Shown piece after piece: positions 1 through 8,172 of a DNA stretch of 64,000 nucleotides. Each line of letters opens with the position of its first letter. Within the stretch, counting starts at the first letter, position 1. The notes beneath the pieces are model-generated. The model saw only the letters and a list, made by a program, of their open reading frames with translations. It ran no database searches and was not told the DNA's origin. Origin of the DNA: Agromyces larvae (GTDB lineage Bacteria > Actinomycetota > Actinomycetes > Actinomycetales > Microbacteriaceae); the NCBI RefSeq assembly GCF_022811705.1, contig NZ_CP094528.1:2852001-2916000 (forward strand), read 5' to 3'. The position numbers and the translations under genes were made by a program.

Positions 1-930
1 GCCGATCGGGCTGACCTCGTGCGCGGCGTCCCCGGCGAGGGCGACGCGTCCGTTCGCGAACCGGTCGGCGAGGTGCTGGCGTGCGGTGAAGCCGCTCGGC
101 TCGCCCGCCGAGGACGGATCGACGGATGCTCCGGCGCGCGTCGCGACGATGGTCGCGAGCGCCTCGGCGTCCAGCGGAGTCGGCGCCCGCCGCACCCATG
201 CCACCCAGCGGCGGCGCCCGCCCGGCAGCGGGAACGACTCGACCACGCCCGACGGCTCGAAGTACAGCAGCGCGGTGGTCGTGGCATCCGTGGTGTCGTC
301 GCTGTCGCCCATGACGTACTCGGCCCGCCCGCGGCGCTCGCGCCATCCGATGCCCGCGACCTGCCGCACGGTGCTGCGCACCCCGTCGGCGCCGACCAGG
401 TAGGTCGCCGCGATCACGCCCGCACCGGGCGGTGACGCGACCGCGAGTTCGACGTGGGTGCCGCGATCTCGCCAGCCCGTGACGGCGACGCCGCGCCGCA
501 GCGCGCCGGGTGCGAGCGCCGCGAGCCGGGCCTCGAGCAGCGCCTCGGTCTCGTGCTGCGGCAGCGCCCGCACCGGTTCGCGGAATCGCATCCGCCCGAG
601 CGTGCGGCCCTCGCAGCTCACGACGCCGTCGCGGATCGGCGCCGACCGGTCGCGCACGGCGGCGCCCACGCCGGCCGCGTCGAGCACGCGCAGCCCCGGC
701 GGGTGGATGCCGATCGCCCGCGACGACCCCGAGGGTTCGCTGCGCCGCTCGAGCACCACGACGTCGAGCCCGCGCGCGGCCACGAGGCATCCGAGCAGCA
801 ACCCGACCGGCCCGCCCCCGACGATGGCGACGTCGTGACGCCGATCGCCGCCCGACCGAGGTCGATTCGCGCGACCGAGGTCGGGTTGCGATGACCTCGG
901 TCGCACGAATCGACCTCGCACCCCGCTCAC
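1..930 (-). CDS. FAD-dependent monooxygenase, partial (C-terminus beyond left edge)
   Basis: Flavoprotein hydroxylase of the PHBH/UbiH type, expected to hydroxylate an aromatic ring using FAD and NAD(P)H. From the GTG at 930 the product has the Rossmann FAD motif IVGGGPVG at about residues 36-43 followed by an ELERRS-like ribose-binding acidic end, and the second FAD motif GDAAHEVSP at about residues 302-310, just before the window ends. The GTG overlaps the methyltransferase stop (GTGA), which implies translational coupling. The first 30 or so residues are low-complexity and encoded by a long palindrome (857-918); no ATG or GTG lies between the palindrome and the FAD motif, so the start must be upstream of or inside it. 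Together with the type III PKS and methyltransferase this resembles the srsABC phenolic-lipid arrangement (established for Streptomyces griseus); the substrate here is inferred. Confidence 0.88.
   Translation of the reverse strand, partial: MSGVRGRFVRPRSSQPDLGRANRPRSGGDRRHDVAIVGGGPVGLLLGCLVAARGLDVVVLERRSEPSGSSRAIGIHPPGLRVLDAAGVGAAVRDRSAPIRDGVVSCEGRTLGRMRFREPVRALPQHETEALLEARLAALAPGALRRGVAVTGWRDRGTHVELAVASPPGAGVIAATYLVGADGVRSTVRQVAGIGWRERRGRAEYVMGDSDDTTDATTTALLYFEPSGVVESFPLPGGRRRWVAWVRRAPTPLDAEALATIVATRAGASVDPSSAGEPSGFTARQHLADRFANGRVALAGDAAHEVSPIG
857..918. repeat. 26-bp inverted repeat with 10-nt loop
   Basis: Arms 857-882 and 893-918 are complementary with one mismatch; the loop is 883-892. 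Each arm also holds the core GACCGAGGTC twice-used motif, so it is a nested repeat. It lies within the N-terminal codons of the monooxygenase and is read through in frame. Confidence 0.9.
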
Positions 931-1649
931 GGCCAGTCCTCGCGCACCACCTCGAGCCGCGACGGGAACGCCCGGCGCACCCGCCACCCGGCGGGCAGCG
1001 CCGGAGCGAGCTCGGCCGCGGTGTGGCTGCGCCGGATCGAGGTCAGCCCATCGGCGCGGATGTACGAGTCGGCCAGCAGGTTGCCCGCGAACGGCCAGGT
1101 GCCGGCCGCGAACGCCGCGTACCCGAGCCGCGACCGTTCGATGTCGCCGTGCACCGCCACCCCGCCGGCGGCGGTCAGCCGCTCGGAGTCGGCGAGCAAC
1201 GCCCCGAACTCCTGCCCGCTCAGGTGGTGCAGCACGTGGTTCGAGACCACGACCTCGAACCGCTCGTCGGCGTCGGCGAGCGCGCGGCTCGTCGTCGCCG
1301 CGAACCGCAACCCGGGCGTCGCGGGCTGCGACGTGGCGAACGCCATCGCCCGCTCGTCGGGGTCGATCGCGAGCGCTTCGAGCCGCAGCCCGTCCGCCGC
1401 AGCCCAGCGCAGCAGGCGTCGCGGCAGGTCGCCGCCGCCGGTGCCGATGTCGAGCATCCGCGAGGTCCACACGGGCGACAGGCGCGGCCGCACCCAGCGC
1501 CGGTAGACGTCGCGCGCGCCCGACACGACGGCGTTCACCAGCGCGAAGCGAGCGTAGGTGCGCGCGAGCAGGCGCGGGTCGGCGTCGGACGCGTCCATCT
1601 GCTCGCGCGCGTCGGCGTCGCGCTCGGCGAGGAAGCGAGCGGATGCCAC
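927..1649 (-). CDS. class I SAM-dependent methyltransferase (polyketide cluster)
   Basis: A 240-residue methyltransferase with the SAM motif DIGTGGGDLP at about residues 67-76, an acidic residue after the second strand (AIDPDER), and a VSNHVLHHL motif at the post-II position. GTG at 1649 is chosen because it lies 11 bases after the polyketide synthase stop with TGAGGG upstream; an internal ATG at 1598 is the alternative. It is sandwiched between the type III PKS and the FAD monooxygenase on the same strand, so it probably O- or C-methylates the polyketide product (inference). It is of the soluble Methyltransf_25 kind, not the membrane ICMT type found as SrsB. Confidence 0.88.
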   Translation of the reverse strand: MASARFLAERDADAREQMDASDADPRLLARTYARFALVNAVVSGARDVYRRWVRPRLSPVWTSRMLDIGTGGGDLPRRLLRWAAADGLRLEALAIDPDERAMAFATSQPATPGLRFAATTSRALADADERFEVVVSNHVLHHLSGQEFGALLADSERLTAAGGVAVHGDIERSRLGYAAFAAGTWPFAGNLLADSYIRADGLTSIRRSHTAAELAPALPAGWRVRRAFPSRLEVVREDWP

Positions 1650-1660
1650 GGCGCGCGCCC

Positions 1661-2824
1661 TCAGCCCCGCACCGTGAGCAGTGCCGACTCGACGGTCAGG
1701 CCCGGCCCGAACGCCATCGCCGCGACCCGGTCGCCGTCGACCGCCGCGACCGGGCCCACCCCGTCGAGGATGCCGCGCAGCACGAACAGCACGGTGGCGC
1801 TGGACATGTTGCCGAAGTCGCGCAGCGTCGACCGCGACGGCACCAACTGGTCCTCGCGCAGCGCGAGCCGGGCCTCGACGCGGTCCAGGATGCTCCGCCC
1901 GCCGGGGTGGATCGCCCAGTGCGCGATCGATTCGCCCGAGGCATCGGTCTCGAGCGCCTGCGACAGCGCGCGGGATTCCGCATCGTCGCCCGCGAACAGC
2001 GGCTCGAGCGCGCCCGTGATGTGCTCGCCGATGATGTGCGGCACCTGCGGCGAGAGGCCGATGTCGAAGCCGTGGTCGCCGATCTTCCACGCCATGTCGC
2101 CCTCGCCGACGGGCGTGATGCGGGTCGCGAACCGGTCTAGGTCGAAGCCGCGCTCACCCGGTTCGAGCGGCCGCGCGGTCACGATGCCGGCTCCGGCGCC
2201 GTCGGCGAACAGCGAGGACGCGACGATCGTGTCGGGGTCGTTCGAGCTGCGCAGGTGCAGCGTGCACAGTTCGACCGACACGACGAGCACGACGGCCGAG
2301 GCATCCGCGTCGCAGAGCTGGGCCGCGAGCCGCAGCGCCGGGATCGAGGCGTAGCATCCCATGAACCCGAGGTGGTAGCGCTGCACTCCCGCCGGAAGCC
2401 CGAGATCGCGGGCGAGCACGTAGTCGGGGCCGGGCGCGTAGAACCCGGTGCAGCTCACGGTGATCACATGCGTGACATCGGATGCCTCGATGCCGGGTGT
2501 GGCCGCGATCGCCGCCGCACCCGCCTCGAGGAAGATGCGCGAGGCCTCGGCGACGTAGATGTCGTTGCGGGCTTTGGTGCCGGGCAGCAGCAGGTCACCC
2601 GTGGCCTGGTCGAAGAACACGGGTTCCTCGTCGCGCGGATCCCAGGTGAGTTCGTCGAGGACGGTGTGCCGGGTCTCGATGCCCGACTCGTTGAACGCGG
2701 TCGTGAGGATCCGCTGCGCGAGCCGGTTCAGGCCGGGCTGGGCGGCGTAGACGTCGCGCACCTCCGACTGCACCAGCACGGTCGGCGGAACGACGGTGGA
2801 CAGGCCTCGCAGCGTGGCGGTCAT
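1661..2824 (-). CDS. type III polyketide synthase (chalcone/stilbene synthase family)
   Basis: A 387-residue homodimer-type ketosynthase that condenses malonyl-CoA extenders onto an acyl-CoA starter. The catalytic triad is visible: Cys157 in GFMGCYAS, His306 in WAIHPGG and Asn339 in FGNMSS; the C-terminal GFGPG loop appears as AFGPGLTVE. The length is normal. ATG at 2824 is preceded, about 7 bases away, by a TACCCT -10-like element, so the transcript may be leaderless. It heads a three-gene set with a methyltransferase and a flavin hydroxylase. Alkylresorcinol or alkylpyrone synthase is the best guess from context, but starter and chain length cannot be read from the sequence by eye. Confidence 0.95.
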   Translation of the reverse strand: MTATLRGLSTVVPPTVLVQSEVRDVYAAQPGLNRLAQRILTTAFNESGIETRHTVLDELTWDPRDEEPVFFDQATGDLLLPGTKARNDIYVAEASRIFLEAGAAAIAATPGIEASDVTHVITVSCTGFYAPGPDYVLARDLGLPAGVQRYHLGFMGCYASIPALRLAAQLCDADASAVVLVVSVELCTLHLRSSNDPDTIVASSLFADGAGAGIVTARPLEPGERGFDLDRFATRITPVGEGDMAWKIGDHGFDIGLSPQVPHIIGEHITGALEPLFAGDDAESRALSQALETDASGESIAHWAIHPGGRSILDRVEARLALREDQLVPSRSTLRDFGNMSSATVLFVLRGILDGVGPVAAVDGDRVAAMAFGPGLTVESALLTVRG

Positions 2825-2884
2825 GGCTCAGGGTACGAAGCCGGCCGGATGTCGCGACAGGGGTTGCACACTCGCTCGGCCGCG

Positions 2885-3259
2885 CTACCCGAGGAGCTTC
2901 GCTTTCGCGGCGGCGAACTCGTCGGCGCTCAGGAGGCCCTGCTGCTGCAGCGCGGCGAGCTTCTGGAGCTCGGCGACGATGTCGACAGCGCCCGCCGGAG
3001 CGGCCGGAGTCCCCGGTGCAGCCGCGACCGGCCCGGGCGCGGCCCCGGCTTGCTGCTGGGCGACCGCCTGCTGCGCTGCGGCCTGCAACTGCGCCTGCTG
3101 CTGATGGGCTTCGAACTGCTGCTGCTCGTACTCGTCCTGCGCCCGCTGCTGCTGATGCCGCTGCATGCCGCCCGACACCGCCGTGGCGGTGCCCGCGACG
3201 ACCGCGGTGCGCGCTGCGAGCCCGAGGAGTCCGGGTCGACCGACTCTTCTGATGGGCAT
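2885..3259 (-). CDS. SHOCT-domain small protein
   Basis: A 124-residue protein. Residues 10-30 form a short hydrophobic segment (possible membrane anchor), residues 35-70 are Gln/Ala-rich and likely coiled coil, 72-92 are Pro/Ala-rich linker, and the C-terminal 30 residues (ELQKLAALQQQGLLSADEF) match the SHOCT domain, a short C-terminal oligomerisation module. ATG at 3259 lies two bases after the stop of the DUF6325 gene, so the two form one transcript. The function of this pair is unknown; DUF6325 and SHOCT proteins are commonly adjacent in actinobacteria. Confidence 0.82.
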   Translation of the reverse strand: MPIRRVGRPGLLGLAARTAVVAGTATAVSGGMQRHQQQRAQDEYEQQQFEAHQQQAQLQAAAQQAVAQQQAGAAPGPVAAAPGTPAAPAGAVDIVAELQKLAALQQQGLLSADEFAAAKAKLLG

Positions 3260-3261
3260 GG

Positions 3262-3690
3262 CTACTCCCCCTCCGCCTCTGCGAGCACGGCGTTGACGAC
3301 CGCCGCCGGAATGCGCTCGGTCTGCAGCACGACGCCGCCGGCGGCGGCGAACCGCGACGCGAGCTGCTTCGCCCAGACGAGTTCGATCGCGAGCACGGCC
3401 CCCGATGTGCCGGGCGGGATCACCTCGGCCAGCTCGTCGATGTCCTCGTCGCCGACGAGTCCGCCCTCCTCGAAGGTGACCTGGGTGACGTCGAACTCGT
3501 CGCCCAGGTCTTCGAACTCGCGCACCTCGACGGTGCCGTCCTCGTGCCGGGACACGATGATCGCATCGAGCACGCGGATGTGGCCCGTATCCACGAGCTC
3601 TGCGATCGCCGCGAACGTGTCGGCGTCGAGCCGCTCCCCCTCGAAGCCGATGACGTACAGGTCGACCGGACCGTACTCGAAATCCGCCAT
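3262..3690 (-). CDS. DUF6325-like acidic protein
   Basis: A 142-residue, strongly acidic soluble protein opening with FEYGPVDLYVIGFEG, a pattern I associate with the DUF6325 family, and containing PPGTSGAVLAIELVWA near residue 92. No catalytic motif is recognisable. The start ATG at 3690 has a GGGGGGAACG-like Shine-Dalgarno just upstream. It is directly followed by the SHOCT gene. Function unknown; the glycine-serine turn before a long amphipathic helix recalls stress-envelope proteins, but this is only an impression. Confidence 0.75.
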   Translation of the reverse strand: MADFEYGPVDLYVIGFEGERLDADTFAAIAELVDTGHIRVLDAIIVSRHEDGTVEVREFEDLGDEFDVTQVTFEEGGLVGDEDIDELAEVIPPGTSGAVLAIELVWAKQLASRFAAAGGVVLQTERIPAAVVNAVLAEAEGE

Positions 3691-3834
3691 CGTTCCCCCC
3701 TGACACGATGACCCTATCCCGCCGTCATCGCGCGCGGTAGCGTCGGTCCCAGGTCGTCGCGTCGGCCGGGCTCGAGGTCGAACGCGCCTGGCGGGGGTCC
3801 GCGCGCGGGCGGCGGGCGTGAGGGGGCGGTCGGC

Positions 3835-4947
3835 ATGAGCGGGTCGGGCAATGAAGGCGTACGTGCTGAGACCGAGGCGGTCGTCGCGGGCGTCGTGGGC
3901 GCCGCGACGGCGGGGACGGTCGCGCTGCTGCTGTTCGCAGGGTCGCTGACTCCGCTGTGGGCGCTCGGTCGGTCGGTCGGCGTGGTCGCCGGCATCGCGG
4001 TGTTCGTCACGAGTGCCGGCGCGGCCGGCACCGCCTACGTACGCTCGCGTCGGAGGCCCGGCCAGCAGTGGCGCCGGCGGCTCCGGCCGTGGCTCGACGC
4101 GGTCGATGTCGGCACGGTCTCGCTGGTGCACGCTGCGATCACGGCGATCCTCACGCTCGCGGTGTTCGTGCTGCTGCAACGCAGCTTCGCCGGGCTCGAG
4201 GTCGACGCCTTCATCGGCACGCTCGCGGTCGTGGCATCCGCCGGGTTCTCGGCCTACCTGACCTCCTCGTCGGCGGCGACCGTGACGACGCGCAAGATGT
4301 CGACGCTGCTGGTGACCTACATGGCCGTGGCGACGCTCGGCAGCATCGCAGCGGTCGAGGATCCGCTCTGGTGGGAGTACCACTTCAGCCAGCTCGGCAC
4401 GGCCGACGACTTCTCGGCCTTCCTGTTCAACAGCACGCTCATCGTCGCCGGCGTCTTCGTGACCACGTTCTCGCTGTACCTGACCCGCGACCTGACGACG
4501 TTGGCCCGGCGAGGCGTGCTCGAGCGGCCCTGGGCGCCGCGGTTCTACGGCATCGTGTTCGTCGTGCTCGGGCTGATGCTCGCCGGCGTCGGCCTGTTCC
4601 CGCTCGACGTCAGCATCGCCCTGCACAACGGCTGCGCCGCGGGCATGGCCGCGGCGTTCGCGGCGATGGTGCTGGGTTCGCCGGCGATCCTGCGCGGGCT
4701 GCCGCGGCGCTTCTTCGTGTTCTGCTACGCCGTGTTCGCGCTGCTGATCGGCGGGTTCCTGCTGTACGCGCCGATCGCGTACTGGAATCTGACGGCCTTC
4801 GAGCTGGTCGCTTTCAGCCTGATCTTCGGCTGGATCACGGTGTTCATCCGGTTCGTGAACGCCCTCACGGGCGATGAGACGGATGCTCCGGGCCCGCCGG
4901 ATGCCGACGCGGCTCCGCACCCCGCATCGAGAGGAGCCCGACCATGA
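3835..4947 (+). CDS. DUF998-like multi-spanning membrane protein (paralogue 1)
   Basis: A 370-residue integral membrane protein with about nine hydrophobic helices (roughly residues 18-36, 43-63, 95-113, 125-142, 155-172, 195-213, 238-257, 265-283, 295-340) and a Pro/Asp-rich cytoplasmic tail. It shares the signature blocks DPLWW, a central LFNSTLIVAG and HNGCAAGMAAAFA with the minus-strand gene at 11191-12339, so the two are paralogues. The stop overlaps the next start (ATGA at 4944), tying it to the DUF2252 and MFS genes. Function unknown; a DUF998 assignment rests on topology and the HN...GMA motif. Confidence 0.75.
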   Translation: MSGSGNEGVRAETEAVVAGVVGAATAGTVALLLFAGSLTPLWALGRSVGVVAGIAVFVTSAGAAGTAYVRSRRRPGQQWRRRLRPWLDAVDVGTVSLVHAAITAILTLAVFVLLQRSFAGLEVDAFIGTLAVVASAGFSAYLTSSSAATVTTRKMSTLLVTYMAVATLGSIAAVEDPLWWEYHFSQLGTADDFSAFLFNSTLIVAGVFVTTFSLYLTRDLTTLARRGVLERPWAPRFYGIVFVVLGLMLAGVGLFPLDVSIALHNGCAAGMAAAFAAMVLGSPAILRGLPRRFFVFCYAVFALLIGGFLLYAPIAYWNLTAFELVAFSLIFGWITVFIRFVNALTGDETDAPGPPDADAAPHPASRGARP

Positions 4948-6386
4948 CCGACACCGTCGCGTCCGCCGACGCGAGCATCGCCCGCCTGGGCGCGCATCGT
5001 CCGACCAGGTCCGAGCGCCGGGCCGCGGGTGCGGCGGTGCGCGATCGGCTCCCGCATGAGGCGCACGCCGAGTCGTCCGGGGACGAGCGCGGTCGCGACC
5101 CGGTCGCGGTCATCGAGGCGCAGGGGCGCACCCGGCTGCCCGACCTGCTGGCGTTGCGCCACGGGCGGATGGCGGCGTCGCCGTTCGCGTTCTACCGGGG
5201 AGCTGCGGCGATCATGGCCGACGACCTGCGCGCCGTGCCCGACACGGGTATCGAGACCCAGCTCTGCGGCGACGCGCACCTGTCGAATGTCGGGTTGTTC
5301 GCCTCGCCCGAGCGGTCGCTCCTGATCGACCTGAACGACTTCGACGAGACGGCCGTCGGGCCGTTCGAGTGGGATGTGAAGCGCATGGCGGCGAGCTTCG
5401 AGCTCGCGGGACGCGCGCGCGGGTTCGCACCTGAACAGCGCGCCCGCATCATCTCCCGTCTCCTGACCTCCTACGCCGAGGCGATCGACGTGGCATCCCG
5501 CACCCCGGTGCTCGAGATGGCGACCGCCCGGCTCGATGCCGACGCGATGATCGCGCGGGTGCGCGGCGAGCTGCGACCCGAGGTCGCCGAGCGCGTGGTC
5601 AAGGGCATCGCCAAGACGCGACAGCGTGACAGCGCCGACGCCGTCGCCCGGCTCGCCGACCAGGTCGGCGGTACGTACCGGTTCCGCACGAATGCGCCGA
5701 CGCTCGTGCCGCTGCGCGACCTCGCCGAGCACACCGGCATCGATCAGGCGACGGGCATCGACCGGGTCGAGGCGATGCTGCACGGCTACCGGTCGTCGCT
5801 CACCGAGGCGCATGCACGCATCCTCGATCGGTTCCGGGTCGTGGATGTCGCGCTGAAGGTCGTCGGCGTCGGCAGTGTCGGCACGCGCGCCTGGGTGGTG
5901 CTGCTCACCGGCAACGGCAAGCGCGACGTGCTCGTGCTGCAGGCCAAGGAGGCGCAGCGGTCGGTGCTCGAGCCCCCCGACCGCCCCAGCGCCTACGCCC
6001 ACCAGGGCGAGCGGGTGGTGCACGGGCAGCGACGGCTGCAGGCGTTCGGCGACGTGCTGCTCGGCCACACGCATGTCGTGGGCATCGACGGGAAGGAGCG
6101 CGACTTCTACGTGCGGCAGTTCCGCGATTGGAAGGGCTCGGCCGAGCCCGAGCGCATGGAGCGGTCGACGATGAAGCTCTACGCCGAGTACTGCGGCATC
6201 GTGCTGGCACGGGCGCACGCCCGAGGCGGCGATGCGGCCACGATCTCGGGCTACCTCGGCGACGGGCGCGCGTTCGCGCGGGCGCTCGTGCAGTTCGCCG
6301 CAGCGTACGCCGACCGCACCGAACGCGACCACACGGCGCTGCTCGACGCGATCGCGGGCGGACGCCTGCCGGCGGTCGCGCCGTGA
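4944..6386 (+). CDS. DUF2252 family protein
   Basis: A 480-residue soluble protein with the family hallmarks CGDAHLSNVG (108-117) and DLNDFDE (129-135), and a C-terminal YVRQFRDWKGS block. These resemble the catalytic and metal loops of the protein-kinase-like/aminoglycoside phosphotransferase fold, so an ATP-dependent phosphotransfer role is plausible, though no substrate is established. The start overlaps the upstream membrane gene by four bases and the stop overlaps the MFS start by four (GTGA), so the three genes are translationally coupled. Codon use matches its neighbours. Confidence 0.9.
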   Translation: MTDTVASADASIARLGAHRPTRSERRAAGAAVRDRLPHEAHAESSGDERGRDPVAVIEAQGRTRLPDLLALRHGRMAASPFAFYRGAAAIMADDLRAVPDTGIETQLCGDAHLSNVGLFASPERSLLIDLNDFDETAVGPFEWDVKRMAASFELAGRARGFAPEQRARIISRLLTSYAEAIDVASRTPVLEMATARLDADAMIARVRGELRPEVAERVVKGIAKTRQRDSADAVARLADQVGGTYRFRTNAPTLVPLRDLAEHTGIDQATGIDRVEAMLHGYRSSLTEAHARILDRFRVVDVALKVVGVGSVGTRAWVVLLTGNGKRDVLVLQAKEAQRSVLEPPDRPSAYAHQGERVVHGQRRLQAFGDVLLGHTHVVGIDGKERDFYVRQFRDWKGSAEPERMERSTMKLYAEYCGIVLARAHARGGDAATISGYLGDGRAFARALVQFAAAYADRTERDHTALLDAIAGGRLPAVAP

Positions 6387-8020
6387 GCGAGACATCCGGA
6401 CCGTCCTCGCCGGGCGCGGCCCGAGCCGGGCCGGGCGCCCCCGCCGCGTCGCGCGCGGTGCTGCCGCTCGCGATCGCGCAGTTCATCATGGTGCTCGACA
6501 GCTCGGTGATGAGCGTGTCGATCAGCCAGCTCGTCGAGGAGTTCGACACCACGGTGTCGACCATCCAGCTCGCGATCACGCTGTACGCACTCGTCATGGC
6601 GGCGCTCATGCTCACCGGCGGCAAGCTCGGCGACCTGTTCGGCCGGCTGCGGGTGTTCCGCATCGGGCTCGTGATCTATGCGGTCGGCTCGCTCATGACC
6701 GCGCTCGCGCCGACGGTGATGGTGCTCATCGTGGGCTGGTCGTTCATCGAGGGCGCCGGCGCCGCGCTCGTGCTGCCGGCGCTCGCAGCCCTGGTCGCCG
6801 GCAACTACGAGGGCGCCGGGCGCGCCCGCGCCTACGGCATCATCGGCGGCGTCGCCGGCGCCGGCATCGCGATCGGGCCGCTGCTCGGCGGCTGGCTCAC
6901 CACCGCGTACTCGTGGCGATGGGTGTTCGCCGGCGAAGTCGTGTTCGTCGTGATCGTGCTGCTGCTCGGCAGCTGGATCCGCGACGACGAGCAGCGCGCG
7001 CGATTCCGGCTCGACGGGTTCGGGGCGGTGCTGTCGGCGGTCGGCCTGTCGCTCGTCGTCATCGGCGTGCTGCAGAGTGGAACCTGGGGCTGGGTGCTGC
7101 CGTTGCAGTCGCCCGTCACCCCGTTCGGCCTGTCGCTCACGCCGTTCATGATCGGCGGCGGCCTGGCGGTGCTGTGGGCGTTCTTCGGGTGGGAGCGGCG
7201 AGTGGCCGGGCGCGGGCGGGTGCCGCTGCTCGACGTGCGCAACCTGCGCATTCCCGCGCTGCGTTCGGGGCTCGTCAGCCTGCTCGCCCAGAACCTGGTG
7301 CTGCTCGGCATCTTCTTCGCGGTGCCGCTGTACCTGCAGGTGAGCCAGGGCATGGACGCGTTCCAGACCGGCCTGCGGCTGCTGCCGACGTCGATTGCGA
7401 TGCTGCTCGCCGCCGCCGTGGGCGCGCGAGTCGGCACCCGCTTCGGAGCACGAACGATCGTTCGGACAGGCTTGCTGACGGTCGCCGCCGCATGCGTGCT
7501 CATCGTCGCAACCGTCGAACCCGAACTCGCGACCGTGCCGTTCGCGATCGGCATGGCGCTGGTGGGCCTCGGCACCGGGTTGCTCGCCTCGCAGCTCGGC
7601 AACATCGTGCAGTCGGCGGTGCCGCCCGAGGCTCGCAGCGAGGCCGGTGGCCTGCAGTACACCGCTCAGAACCTCGGCTCGTCGCTCGGCACCGCGCTCA
7701 TCGGCTCGCTCATGGTCGCCGCGCTCGCCACCGCGGTACTCGACCTCATCGCGGCCGACCCCGACATCGAGGCTGCGGTCGCCGACCGGGCGACGGTCCA
7801 GGTGGCGTCGGGCATCGAGTACGTGCCCGCCGCCGATGCCGAGCAGGCTCTGCTCGACGAGGGGTTCCCGCGCGAGCAGGTCGACGACCTCGTCGACGCC
7901 TATGTCGAAGCCCAGCTCATCGGGGTGAAGCTCGGGCTGCTCGCGTGCGGGGCCGCGGCGCTCATCGCGCTGCCGGCGACTCGGCGGCTGCCCGGGCGGG
8001 AGCAGGGCGCGGAAGCGTAG
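6383..8020 (+). CDS. MFS transporter, DHA2-like (14 helices)
   Basis: A 545-residue proton-driven exporter of the EmrB/QacA type. Motif A appears as GGKLGDLFGRLRV after helix 2, and the N-terminal helix carries FIMVLDSSVMSVS, the DHA2 motif D1. The chain has about 14 helices and a soluble loop near residues 465-515 before the last helix. GTG at 6383 overlaps the DUF2252 stop. A 15-base palindromic string at 7450-7464 inside the gene is identical to the core of the TetR operator at 63528-63543. Substrate is not predictable; multidrug or dye export is typical of the family. Confidence 0.92.
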   Translation: MSETSGPSSPGAARAGPGAPAASRAVLPLAIAQFIMVLDSSVMSVSISQLVEEFDTTVSTIQLAITLYALVMAALMLTGGKLGDLFGRLRVFRIGLVIYAVGSLMTALAPTVMVLIVGWSFIEGAGAALVLPALAALVAGNYEGAGRARAYGIIGGVAGAGIAIGPLLGGWLTTAYSWRWVFAGEVVFVVIVLLLGSWIRDDEQRARFRLDGFGAVLSAVGLSLVVIGVLQSGTWGWVLPLQSPVTPFGLSLTPFMIGGGLAVLWAFFGWERRVAGRGRVPLLDVRNLRIPALRSGLVSLLAQNLVLLGIFFAVPLYLQVSQGMDAFQTGLRLLPTSIAMLLAAAVGARVGTRFGARTIVRTGLLTVAAACVLIVATVEPELATVPFAIGMALVGLGTGLLASQLGNIVQSAVPPEARSEAGGLQYTAQNLGSSLGTALIGSLMVAALATAVLDLIAADPDIEAAVADRATVQVASGIEYVPAADAEQALLDEGFPREQVDDLVDAYVEAQLIGVKLGLLACGAAALIALPATRRLPGREQGAEA

Positions 8021-8058
8021 CTCCGCCCGGCCCGCACGTGGAACCGGCAGCGCTGGCT

Positions 8059-8172
8059 TCAGGCATCCTCGATGGTGAACTCCAGCGCCGTGCGCCGGAA
8101 CACGATGGCGCAGACGACGACGGCGAGGGAGCCGGGGATGAGTCGGGCCGTCCGCGCGCGGTCGCTCGAGAC
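8059..8172 (-). pseudogene. possible C-terminal gene remnant after the AI-2E gene
   Basis: Directly after the TAG stop of the transporter at 8173 the same frame stays open for about 37 codons to a TGA at 8059. The text contains a hydrophobic stretch (LIPGSLAVVVCAIVF) and a natural-looking end (TALEFTIEDA). There is no start codon or ribosome site, so it is best read as the tail of a lost small membrane-protein gene rather than a functional ORF. Low confidence. Confidence 0.25.
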
